From the NCBI GenBank assembly GCA_027080405.1, contig JALWSL010000198.1, positions 1-7,515 of the forward strand: DNA of 7,515 nucleotides, written 5' to 3'. Positions 1 through 5,154 of this stretch are shown here, piece after piece. This DNA comes from Planctomycetaceae bacterium (GTDB lineage Bacteria; Planctomycetota; Planctomycetia; Planctomycetales; Planctomycetaceae). Each line of letters opens with the position of its first letter. The first letter of the stretch is position 1. The position numbers and the translations under genes were made by a program. The notes beneath the pieces were generated by a model, which was given only the letters and a program-made list of their open reading frames with translations, searched no databases and had not been told where the DNA came from.

Positions 1-48
1 GGCAGGTAGATGGACGGACAGACAGTAGGTCGGACAGACAGAGAGACC
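1..48. repeat. Degenerate GACA-type tetranucleotide repeat
   Basis: On the plus strand the first ~48 bases read as four-base steps close to GACA or GGTA (for example GACGGACAGACA and GGACAGACAGAGAGAC). The TPP II frame stays open through it, but the encoded residues (about 731-746) do not resemble the family, which normally continues with a FVLHAVQL-like strand here. Such microsatellites are rare in bacteria. A contig-end sequencing or assembly artefact is at least as likely as a real repeat. Confidence 0.6.
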
Positions 49-2239
49 CAACATCGGACGGTTGCGACAACAGCATTTCCAGTTCACACCAGGCGGCTCC
101 CTCGGGAACGTCAATGAATTTTCGATGGACAATTCCGGAACTGAAATCTTCTTCCCATTGAACAGTCGCTTCATCAGCTTGCTGGCCTTTTCTTTCTTGT
201 GGGATGATGACTGTTACCGGGACTCGAAAGATCGGCCCGTCCGGCTTCTCTTTCAGGCAAGCCTGCACTTCCGCATAATGGACGCCCGGGGATAGTTGAG
301 TCGGATCAACCAGCACTTCAAAACGGTTGCCGCCGTGGGTCAGATGAAGCAGGTCGCCGCACTTCACCCAGTCGGCTGTTGTTTTCAATACGAATGTTTC
401 AGAAACGGCCAGTCGCTGCTTGATCGTCGCCTTCTCTTTCAATTTCGCTGAGACATAAACCCGAAATGCGGTCGGTTCCTTTGTCTGATACGCTTCTCTC
501 AGATAAATCCCGCGCGCATCATTCAACGCGGGGATTCTCAGTTTGTAATTCAACTGGTGAGCGTATGAATCGGCATGAGCGGCCAGATAATCCCACGCTT
601 TGTCGATTTGAAGCAGGCCTGGCCCCGCCCCGAAAACGTCGGCCTGTTTGACGGAAATAGCCGTATTCTGGATCGCTTTTCGTACAGAATGGGGAGTGTA
701 CGCGATTTTTTTCTGCTTTGCCGCACTGAGCAGCAACGCGATGTTACCACACGCATTCGGGGAAGCCATCGAGGTTCCGTTCATCTGTTGGCTCGCCTGA
801 CGTGTCCAGTTGGGAACCGGTGAAATAGCCCCGCCGGGAGCGAAAATATCAACGCCGAGATCACCGTCCGAAGTTGGGCCGCGTGATGTCCATGTGTAGG
901 GCAAACCGGGCAGTTTTTCCCGCAAGGAGTATTCGGAACGCATCATTTCGGGAGAGACGTATGCTCCCACCCCAATCAATTCGGAAGTCGTTCCACCGGG
1001 GGCACCGACCGTTGAAAGGGCTGGTCCGGCATTGCCCGCGCTGGAAACAAAAATGACATCATGCTCCTGCACGATTTCCGCATACAGTTCGGCGATTCTT
1101 CCGTGATTTGGCGTGGAACTCGGTTCGCCGTAGCTCATATTGATCAAATCGCAATGATTATCCAGAACCGCTTTCAATCCGCGAACCAGACCAGGGCCGG
1201 ATTCCATCCCTTCCAGACGGGTATCACCAATCTTCACAGAGACGATCTGGGCACCTGGTGCCACTCCATTCCATTCCGGCTTGTCGGGATAGAAAGCAGA
1301 AACAATTCCGGCAACGTGTGTGCCATGCGCGCCCGTATCGGTCACAATCGAAAGCACTTTTCCCGATTCATAAATATTGACGGCGAAATTCACGTTGATC
1401 GGGTCCGCAAAGGTGTTGAATTTCCGTTCGAGGCGAAAGTTGGTCATCACCATTTCCTCAGCCATGTTTCCGTCCGCATCAGTATCGACGACGGCACGAA
1501 AGTGCTTTCCGTCGTGAAAAACGAGACAATCATAGATCGGGCCGGGAGAGGAATACGATTTGATCATTTCATCGAGCAGGTCGATTTGAGCTTTCAGTTC
1601 GAGTCGTTCCTTCTTCTGTTCTGCATTGGGTGAGGGATGATCGGCGTCCCATTGAGCCAGCTTTCGCCTCAGTTCGGACTGGTGTTCGCGTTCGGCTTTT
1701 TTGAATTCCTTTGTCCGTTCCTTTTTGAGCGTGGCGACAAGTTCTTCCGGAAACAGGTCGTAGCCGGCCTTCAGCCCCAGACGATATTCACCGGTCGGAT
1801 TTTTCCATTTTTCATCGATTGTCAATACCCGGCCGGTTAGCCCGGTCAACTTTCCCTTTTCCGCTTTTACCTTTTTCCCCATCTGGACATCACCAGAGCC
1901 GGTGCCATCGATCATGTCAATGATTTTGGGACGGCCATCCGGGGTGGTCTGCAATCCGGCAGCTCCGGGATCGACACCTGTATCGAAAATCGCGACAACA
2001 ACACCTCGCCCATCGGATTCAGGGTGCTGTTTCAGAAACCGATCCGCTCCCGTTTCCTTTTTGGGCATCCAGCTCAAATCTTCATGCAAGCGAGAATCTG
2101 TCGCTGGTTTTTTTTGTATCGCTAATGACGATTCTGCTGATGAACCGGCTGGTGCAAAAAACGCGATCTGATCACCGGAAAGGGCAAACGCAGGGAGGGA
2201 GAGTATCAACAAAAACAGGGCGATCGGGGTTCGGGACAT
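1..2239 (-). CDS. Tripeptidyl peptidase II homologue (subtilisin family S8), 3' end cut by the window edge
   Basis: This is a serine exopeptidase that in eukaryotes removes tripeptides from free N-termini. 746 residues are visible; human TPP II has about 1,250. Residues 1-20 look like a Sec signal peptide (Arg3, hydrophobic core, AFA before the likely cut), which suggests export; eukaryotic TPP II is cytosolic. The S8 triad is Asp86 (FDTGVDPG), His305 (GAHGTHVAG) and Ser490 (NGTSMASP), with oxyanion Asn403 (SSAGNAGP). These match human D44, H264, N362 and S449 at a near-constant offset of 41-42, including the ~200-residue Asp-His insert typical of TPP II. Glu346 and Glu372 match human E305 and E331, which hold the substrate N-terminus, so tripeptidyl-peptidase activity is plausible. 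After the catalytic domain the TPP II-like region continues to about residue 728 (VPEGAAWCELE). The start is chosen from GAGG at 2246-2249, six bases before ATG. The C-terminal oligomerisation part is outside the window. The last ~16 codons lie in low-complexity sequence and look foreign to the family. Confidence 0.93.
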   Translation of the reverse strand, partial: MSRTPIALFLLILSLPAFALSGDQIAFFAPAGSSAESSLAIQKKPATDSRLHEDLSWMPKKETGADRFLKQHPESDGRGVVVAIFDTGVDPGAAGLQTTPDGRPKIIDMIDGTGSGDVQMGKKVKAEKGKLTGLTGRVLTIDEKWKNPTGEYRLGLKAGYDLFPEELVATLKKERTKEFKKAEREHQSELRRKLAQWDADHPSPNAEQKKERLELKAQIDLLDEMIKSYSSPGPIYDCLVFHDGKHFRAVVDTDADGNMAEEMVMTNFRLERKFNTFADPINVNFAVNIYESGKVLSIVTDTGAHGTHVAGIVSAFYPDKPEWNGVAPGAQIVSVKIGDTRLEGMESGPGLVRGLKAVLDNHCDLINMSYGEPSSTPNHGRIAELYAEIVQEHDVIFVSSAGNAGPALSTVGAPGGTTSELIGVGAYVSPEMMRSEYSLREKLPGLPYTWTSRGPTSDGDLGVDIFAPGGAISPVPNWTRQASQQMNGTSMASPNACGNIALLLSAAKQKKIAYTPHSVRKAIQNTAISVKQADVFGAGPGLLQIDKAWDYLAAHADSYAHQLNYKLRIPALNDARGIYLREAYQTKEPTAFRVYVSAKLKEKATIKQRLAVSETFVLKTTADWVKCGDLLHLTHGGNRFEVLVDPTQLSPGVHYAEVQACLKEKPDGPIFRVPVTVIIPQERKGQQADEATVQWEEDFSSGIVHRKFIDVPEGAAWCELEMLLSQPSDVGSLCLSDLLSVRPSTC

Positions 2240-2245
2240 ATGTTT

Positions 2246-2249
2246 CCTC
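2246..2249 (-). promoter_or_regulatory. Shine-Dalgarno of the TPP II gene
   Basis: The minus strand reads GAGG, then six bases (AAACAT), then ATG. This fixes the start at 2239, immediately in front of the signal peptide. Confidence 0.7.
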
Positions 2250-2400
2250 GTGATTTCTTGGTGCTGCAGGCAGCGATCGATGTCTAGCCCGTTGGGCATT
2301 TCATCAGCGACAAACTGTAAGCGGCGTCCAACATCAATTCGAAAGTATGCCCGTCGAAAACGCCTTCAGGAAGCGAGAAGTCTTCCTATCCTCTTTCTCT

Positions 2401-2429
2401 ATCCTAGTTTGTAATTCCTTTGATGCCAA
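2401..2429 (-). promoter_or_regulatory. Candidate sigma70-like promoter for the TPP II gene
   Basis: On the minus strand TTGGCA (2424-2429) and TAGGAT (2401-2406) are separated by exactly 17 bases. They match the sigma70 consensus at 5 of 6 and 4 of 6 positions. Transcription would begin near 2394 and give a 5' leader of about 155 bases before the ATG at 2239. The site lies between the upstream gene's terminator and the TPP II gene, where a promoter is needed. The leader holds only a short GCCC-AAC-GGGC hairpin (2287-2297) and an AGGAAG/CTTCCT inverted repeat (2368-2387), with no recognised riboswitch. Planctomycete promoters are poorly characterised, so this is a consensus match only. Confidence 0.4.
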
Positions 2430-2433
2430 ACCA

Positions 2434-2497
2434 TTCAGTGGGATTATCCATGAAAAAATCCCACTAAATCCAAGGGAGAATTGGAGTTCAGTGGGAT
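2434..2497. repeat. Third copy of the terminator arm: direct repeat TTCAGTGGGAT plus inverted copy
   Basis: TTCAGTGGGAT occurs exactly at 2434-2444 and 2487-2497, and its inverted core ATCCCACT lies between them at 2458-2465. The middle copy can pair with either flank: with 2490-2497 to form the terminator, or with 2437-2444 (nine-pair arm AGTGGGATT/AATCCCACT, 2437-2445 with 2457-2465) to form a competing hairpin. The outer copy also sits just upstream of the candidate TPP II -35 box. Confidence 0.7.
2453..2497 (-). terminator. Rho-independent terminator of the cyclophilin gene
   Basis: Read on the minus strand, an ATCCCACT arm (2497-2490) pairs with AGTGGGAT (2465-2458). An inner TCCAA/TTGGA stem (2485-2481 with 2473-2469) is stacked inside, and a run of T (2457-2453) follows directly. 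It begins 20 bases past the cyclophilin stop codon. This is the classic hairpin plus U-tract layout and should separate the cyclophilin from the TPP II gene. Confidence 0.8.
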
Positions 2498-2517
2498 GAA
2501 CCGGCTTGTTTGGCAAA

Positions 2518-3054
2518 TTATTTGGGAGTTTCAATCGCCTTGGCGGAAAGGATTTTGACATCTTCCAACGGTCGATCCTGCGAGTTGGTATCAACCCCTC
2601 CGATCTTCATGACAACATCAAGCGATTCCTGATTGGCCGTTTTGCCGAAAACCGTGTACTGGTTATCCAGGTGGGGAACCCGTCCCAGGCAGATGAAAAA
2701 CTGTGACCCGGCGGAGTTCGGATCATTCGTGCGAGCCATCGAAAGTACACCCGCTTCGTGCGGTTTATCATTGAACTCGGCGTCAATTGTGTAACCGGGG
2801 CCACCCGTTCCGGTTCCCTGTGGACACCCGATCTGTACGACGAAATCCGGAATGACACGATGGGCAATCACTCCATCATAAAAACCGATTTTCGCCAGTC
2901 CATAAATGTTTTTCACATGTTCTGGTGCGACATCGGGCCACAAATCGAGAAGAATGTTTCCGAGTGTTGTTTCCAGTTCGATTTGATAGTTGTTTTTGTC
3001 GAAGTCCATCTCAGCTGTCGCTGCATCGACCTCAGCACGGTAGTTTTTAGTCAT
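2518..3054 (-). CDS. Cyclophilin-type peptidyl-prolyl cis-trans isomerase
   Basis: This protein catalyses cis-trans isomerisation of peptide bonds before proline and so assists folding. The 178-residue protein has no signal peptide or membrane segment, so it is probably cytoplasmic. Residues ~22-172 form one cyclophilin domain: QIELETTLGNILLDL, then AHRVIPDFVVQIG with Arg66, Phe71 and Gln74 matching human CypA R55, F60 and Q63, then GSQFFICLG with Phe120 matching F113. The position of CypA Trp121, the cyclosporin contact, is His128, and His126 is Tyr133. The catalytic arginine is kept, so it should be active but weakly inhibited by cyclosporin, as for many bacterial forms. The start at 3054 has only a weak GAG upstream. 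Met17 is an alternative, but the N-terminal extension ending in AEMDF resembles, as I recall, that of planctomycete homologues. The gene lies 112 bases after the preceding stop and has its own terminator; read-through from the gene at 3167-4261 is possible, since no terminator or good promoter is visible in the gap. Confidence 0.93.
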   Translation of the reverse strand: MTKNYRAEVDAATAEMDFDKNNYQIELETTLGNILLDLWPDVAPEHVKNIYGLAKIGFYDGVIAHRVIPDFVVQIGCPQGTGTGGPGYTIDAEFNDKPHEAGVLSMARTNDPNSAGSQFFICLGRVPHLDNQYTVFGKTANQESLDVVMKIGGVDTNSQDRPLEDVKILSAKAIETPK

Positions 3055-3057
3055 TGA

Positions 3058-3166
3058 AAATACTCATTTCTGTTAAAAAGTGGTCTCGATAAAGGAGGAG
3101 TGATTTCGTCAGGATTGAATTCAGATGCACCCGATCCAGATACGCCAGGCCGTTGGTTTCACAATA
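3058..3166. other. Intergenic gap between the histone-tail protein gene and the cyclophilin gene
   Basis: This 109-base stretch holds no convincing terminator for the upstream gene and no promoter with both boxes. The best promoter-like pair on the minus strand is TTGTGA and TATCTG at 16-base spacing, with a poor -10. The two genes may therefore be co-transcribed. Confidence 0.4.
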
Positions 3167-4261
3167 CTACTTACGGGGTTTCTTTGTGGTCTTTGTTTTT
3201 TTCTTGACGGCTTTCTTTTTCGGCTTTTCCGCTGTTTTTTTTACAGCGGTCTTTTTCTTGCCAGCAGTTTTCTTTGCTGATGTTTTCTTTTTGGCAGGGG
3301 GGTTGCTGACTGCCTTGTTCCCGCCGGTCGCCTTCTTGCCGGTCGCCTTCTTGCTAGTTGTTTTCCTGGTGGCAGTCTTCTTTTTGGTTGCGCCAGATGT
3401 GGTTGCGCTACTTTTCTTCGTTGCCGTTTTCTTTTTGCTGGTGGCTTTCTTGCTGGCAGGCTTTTGTGCGTTTCCTGAAGTTTTCGACTCGGCGGCCTTT
3501 TTCTTTACCGTCTTTGTTTTTGCCGGTTTTCGTGGAACCTTCAATTTGCCTGCAATCAGGGCTTTCAAACGGTCGGGAACTGCCTTAAGGGAGTCGAGTG
3601 GTGTTTCGGGATCAGCTGGCGGAACGGATTCCATAATCTTCTGATATTTTGAATCGGAGGCCAGGCAGGAGAACAGATAATAAAACAGAGGGACATCCGA
3701 TTTTCGTACCGCGCCCTTCAGTTGCTCCGCAGCGGTTTTGATTTTCGTTTTCGGTTCGAGCAATCCGAGCCAGATTGCAGTGGATAGAATACTGTCACTG
3801 ACAGGAACGATATGGCTTCCGAGGGCATATAAAAGGGTGTGGGCAATTGAGAAGGGGGTTAAAGATTTGATTTTTTTCAGATGTTTTTCAGCCGAATCCA
3901 TGGTTTTCTTTTTGAGATCTTCCAGATCAAATGTGTAACCGGATTCAAAAACGAATTGCAGCACTTCCCGTACGCGCATCGCCCGCCATTCCGGATCGCT
4001 CATGTCGACAAACGCATTCTGGATTTCCGTGATTGAACTGACTCGCAGTTCATTGTAATCGTAGAAGTCATCTTTCAGTCGCTGCAGTGCTTTCTCCGCG
4101 TCGGAGGCGTTGCTGTTTTCCAGACAAATGGAAAACAGTAACGTGTCAAGCACATTATATTCGTAAGAAGGGGCCCGGGAGCCGTACTCTTTTTTGAGAA
4201 TCGTTACTATCTGCTGACAGACTTTACTGCGGTCGGAAGCCTTGATTTTGGAAGCAGCCAT
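3167..4261 (-). CDS. Degenerate HhH-GPD (endonuclease III-like) domain with histone H1-like lysine-rich tail; putative nucleoid/DNA-binding protein
   Basis: The protein has 364 residues in two parts. Residues ~10-215 resemble the all-helical endonuclease III/HhH-GPD fold: VLDTLLFSICLENSNASDAEKAL fits the first helices, MRVREVLQFVFES the middle, and IVPVSDSILSTAIWLGL the helix carrying the glycosylase aspartate. The active site looks lost. The hairpin equivalent to LPGVGRKTA reads LTPFSIAHT, with no Gly-x-Gly and no catalytic Lys. The Asp of VDTH is replaced by Ser155 with an Asp one residue later, and there is no C-terminal four-Cys iron-sulphur cluster. Residues 241-364 are about 37% Lys (46 of 124) mixed with Ala, Thr, Ser and Pro, like histone H1 tails and bacterial AlgP/Hc1-type proteins. 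No signal peptide is seen. I infer a non-catalytic DNA-binding or nucleoid-compacting role; repair activity cannot be excluded. The start at 4261 is supported by AGGTGG ten bases upstream and a promoter at 4363-4391. The fold assignment is by eye and weaker than the tail assignment. Confidence 0.75.
   Translation of the reverse strand: MAASKIKASDRSKVCQQIVTILKKEYGSRAPSYEYNVLDTLLFSICLENSNASDAEKALQRLKDDFYDYNELRVSSITEIQNAFVDMSDPEWRAMRVREVLQFVFESGYTFDLEDLKKKTMDSAEKHLKKIKSLTPFSIAHTLLYALGSHIVPVSDSILSTAIWLGLLEPKTKIKTAAEQLKGAVRKSDVPLFYYLFSCLASDSKYQKIMESVPPADPETPLDSLKAVPDRLKALIAGKLKVPRKPAKTKTVKKKAAESKTSGNAQKPASKKATSKKKTATKKSSATTSGATKKKTATRKTTSKKATGKKATGGNKAVSNPPAKKKTSAKKTAGKKKTAVKKTAEKPKKKAVKKKTKTTKKPRK
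3323..3352 (-). repeat. Exact 15-base tandem duplication in the lysine-rich tail
   Basis: GCCGGTCGCCTTCTT occurs twice head to tail (3323-3337 and 3338-3352, plus-strand reading) and encodes KKATG twice. It fits tail growth by slippage of short Lys-Lys-Ala-Thr units, and tail length may vary between strains. Confidence 0.85.
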
Positions 4262-4271
4262 CTTTAATTAT

Positions 4272-4277
4272 CCACCT
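4272..4277 (-). promoter_or_regulatory. Shine-Dalgarno of the histone-tail protein gene
   Basis: The minus strand reads AGGTGG ten bases before the ATG at 4261. The spacing is slightly long but supports this start. Confidence 0.5.
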
Positions 4278-4362
4278 ATTGCGTGTTGATTATTGCGTAT
4301 CAAGCCAAAAATGCCGTCAACCCTATTTGACGAAGCGGTGTTCTGTCTGACGAATGGTCGGG

Positions 4363-4391
4363 TTTATAACCTGTCGAAGCTTTTTTCGCAA
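4363..4391 (-). promoter_or_regulatory. Sigma70-like promoter for the histone-tail protein gene
   Basis: On the minus strand TTGCGA (4386-4391) and TATAAA (4363-4368) are 17 bases apart, matching consensus at 4 of 6 and 5 of 6 positions, with an A-tract after the -35. Transcription would start near 4356, giving a leader of about 95 bases. This is the best promoter match in the window and indicates that the gene is transcribed independently of infB-rbfA. Confidence 0.5.
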
Positions 4392-4396
4392 TTTTC

Positions 4397-4419
4397 TGAC
4401 GTCATCCATTATCGATAAT
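4397..4419. promoter_or_regulatory. Two adjacent palindromes upstream of the promoter, possible operator
   Basis: TGACGTCA (4397-4404) and ATTATCGATAAT (4408-4419) are perfect palindromes of 8 and 12 bases, separated by three bases. The second is flanked by direct copies of TCCATT (4405-4410 and 4419-4424, overlapping its ends). They lie about 6-33 bases upstream of the -35 at 4386-4391 and between two divergent reading frames, a usual place for a dimeric regulator. No regulator family is identified. Confidence 0.35.
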
Positions 4420-4431
4420 CCATTCATTTCA

Positions 4432-4437
4432 GAGGTG
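4432..4437 (+). promoter_or_regulatory. Strong Shine-Dalgarno before a 39-codon frame
   Basis: GAGGTG followed by A (4432-4438) is a seven-base match to the complement of the 16S 3' end. It stands five bases before the ATG at 4443. It is the strongest ribosome-binding match I noticed next to a start codon in this window. Confidence 0.5.
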
Positions 4438-4442
4438 AAAAG

Positions 4443-4562
4443 ATGCGTATCCTTTCGGAGAGGCTGAAGGTGGCAGGCGGGGCTCCTTCTTATGTCAATC
4501 CTTCTGTGTCAAGCCTTCCAATTGATGTTGAATGTTTTTTATCAATGTTGCCTGCGAAATAG
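4443..4562 (+). CDS. Possible small protein of 39 residues, unknown function
   Basis: This short rightward frame begins MRILSERLKVAGGAPSYV and ends with TAG at 4560-4562. It is divergent from the histone-tail gene and convergent with rbfA, whose stop is 36 bases beyond. In its favour are the near-ideal Shine-Dalgarno at 4432-4437 and its place in an otherwise empty gap where no other gene competes. No signal peptide, membrane segment or known motif is visible; one Cys sits at residue 31. The middle (PSYVNPSVSSLP) is encoded by short CCTTCT-type repeats at 4485-4519. No clear promoter serves it: a TATAAC at 4365-4370 has no good -35. I do not recognise the family, and the frame may be chance. 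Confidence 0.35.
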   Translation: MRILSERLKVAGGAPSYVNPSVSSLPIDVECFLSMLPAK

Positions 4563-4597
4563 TCCGAGGTGTTGCCCATCAACTGCCCGCTGCAGCC

Positions 4598-5008
4598 CTA
4601 ATCCGATTGCTCTTCCTGTTGCTGCGTGGAATCATTCTGTTCCGGGGCTTCCGTGGCCCGATTTCTGTCCTCAGCCAACTGTTTGAGAATTCTTGATGCT
4701 TCGATGCTCTTTTTCACACTGTCGTCGAGGACAAAAGTCAAGACGGGAATGTAGCGTGTTGTCAGTCGTTCTGCAATTTTCTTCTGAAGATACCCTTTTG
4801 AAGATTCCAGTCCGCGCAGACAGAGACTCTGTTCCTTCTGGCTTCCCATGATGCTGACATAAACCTTGGCTGAACGCATATCGGCAGCGACTTCGACGTC
4901 CAGAACTGTTACATTCTTGACGCGAGGATCGTTCAATTCCAGAAGGATAGCCGAGCTGATGATTTCCCGAATGGCCCGGGCTGCTTTTGCTGTTCTACGT
5001 GTCGCCAT
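4598..5008 (-). CDS. rbfA: Ribosome-binding factor A
   Basis: RbfA binds the 30S subunit near the 5' helix of 16S rRNA. It is needed for late small-subunit maturation and for growth in the cold. The 136-residue length matches the family (133 in E. coli). Hallmarks in order are: basic N-terminus [39 protein letters not shown] (residues 25-44) leading into AKVYVS; the [13 protein letters not shown] helix (70-82), which carries the modified KH turn with Ser in place of the usual Ala of AxG; then [17 protein letters not shown] (85-101), a very characteristic strand. The tail from ~117 is Gln/Glu/Ser-rich and probably disordered. It follows infB by 146 bases in the same direction, the classic infB-rbfA order, so joint transcription is likely. 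The start at 5008 gives the expected N-terminus; the Shine-Dalgarno is a modest AAGG ten bases upstream. Confidence 0.95.
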   Translation of the reverse strand: MATRRTAKAARAIREIISSAILLELNDPRVKNVTVLDVEVAADMRSAKVYVSIMGSQKEQSLCLRGLESSKGYLQKKIAERLTTRYIPVLTFVLDDSVKKSIEASRILKQLAEDRNRATEAPEQNDSTQQQEEQSD

Positions 5009-5154
5009 CTGGCGGTTGCCTTGCTAAATTCCGATCGCGTTAATGACTTGTCTGTTGAGTAATTGGTCTACCCCGCAAAACAGGTTTCGGGACTCGTCTG
5101 CAGGTTCCGAAGTATTGAAGAGGCGGGGCGTACGTTGCCAGAAATAAACGAGCT
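5009..5154. other. 146-base gap between infB and rbfA
   Basis: I see no terminator with a U-tract, no full promoter and no small gene here. The only inverted repeat is a distant CCCCGC/GCGGGG pair around 5072-5126, with a loop too long to be convincing. Read-through from infB into rbfA is the simplest reading. Confidence 0.4.

Larger units (their letters stand above)
4262..4597. other. 336-base intergenic region between rbfA and the histone-tail gene
   Basis: The region contains the minus-strand promoter, the two palindromes and the possible 39-codon plus-strand gene listed separately. No convincing rho-independent terminator for rbfA is seen; the only hairpins downstream of its stop (GTTG/CAAC near 4571-4583 and ATTGAT/ATCAAT near 4521-4546) are weak and lack a U-tract in the right place. 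Confidence 0.5.

Noticed and set aside
1061..1633. Plus-strand 190-codon frame
   Set aside because: It lies wholly antisense to the TPP II catalytic domain, whose triad and spacing are conserved; the plus-strand product resembles nothing.
2334..2594. Minus-strand 86-codon frame overlapping the cyclophilin 3' end
   Set aside because: It runs through the terminator hairpin and overlaps the cyclophilin in another frame; it has no ribosome-binding site and no recognisable product.
3047..3067. Six-codon frame (MSIFND) overlapping the cyclophilin start on the minus strand
   Set aside because: It could be a coupled leader peptide, but it has no Shine-Dalgarno and is short enough to occur by chance.
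3091..3100. Plus-strand AAAGGAGGAG, a perfect Shine-Dalgarno; its complement resembles the 16S rRNA 3' end
   Set aside because: No start codon at usable spacing and no open frame follow it on the plus strand, and the flanking bases do not continue as 16S rRNA.
3153..3644. Plus-strand 163-codon frame coding for a very hydrophobic, Phe-rich product
   Set aside because: It is the antisense of the Lys-rich tail: AAG/AAA lysine codons read as CTT/TTT on the other strand, which gives apparent membrane segments. It has no Shine-Dalgarno.
4485..4519. Short tandem repeats CCTTCTxATGTCAA, which on the minus strand give two TTGACA -35-like boxes
   Set aside because: Neither TTGACA has a -10 box at 16-18 bases on the minus strand, so they are not called as promoters; the repeat is only two imperfect units.
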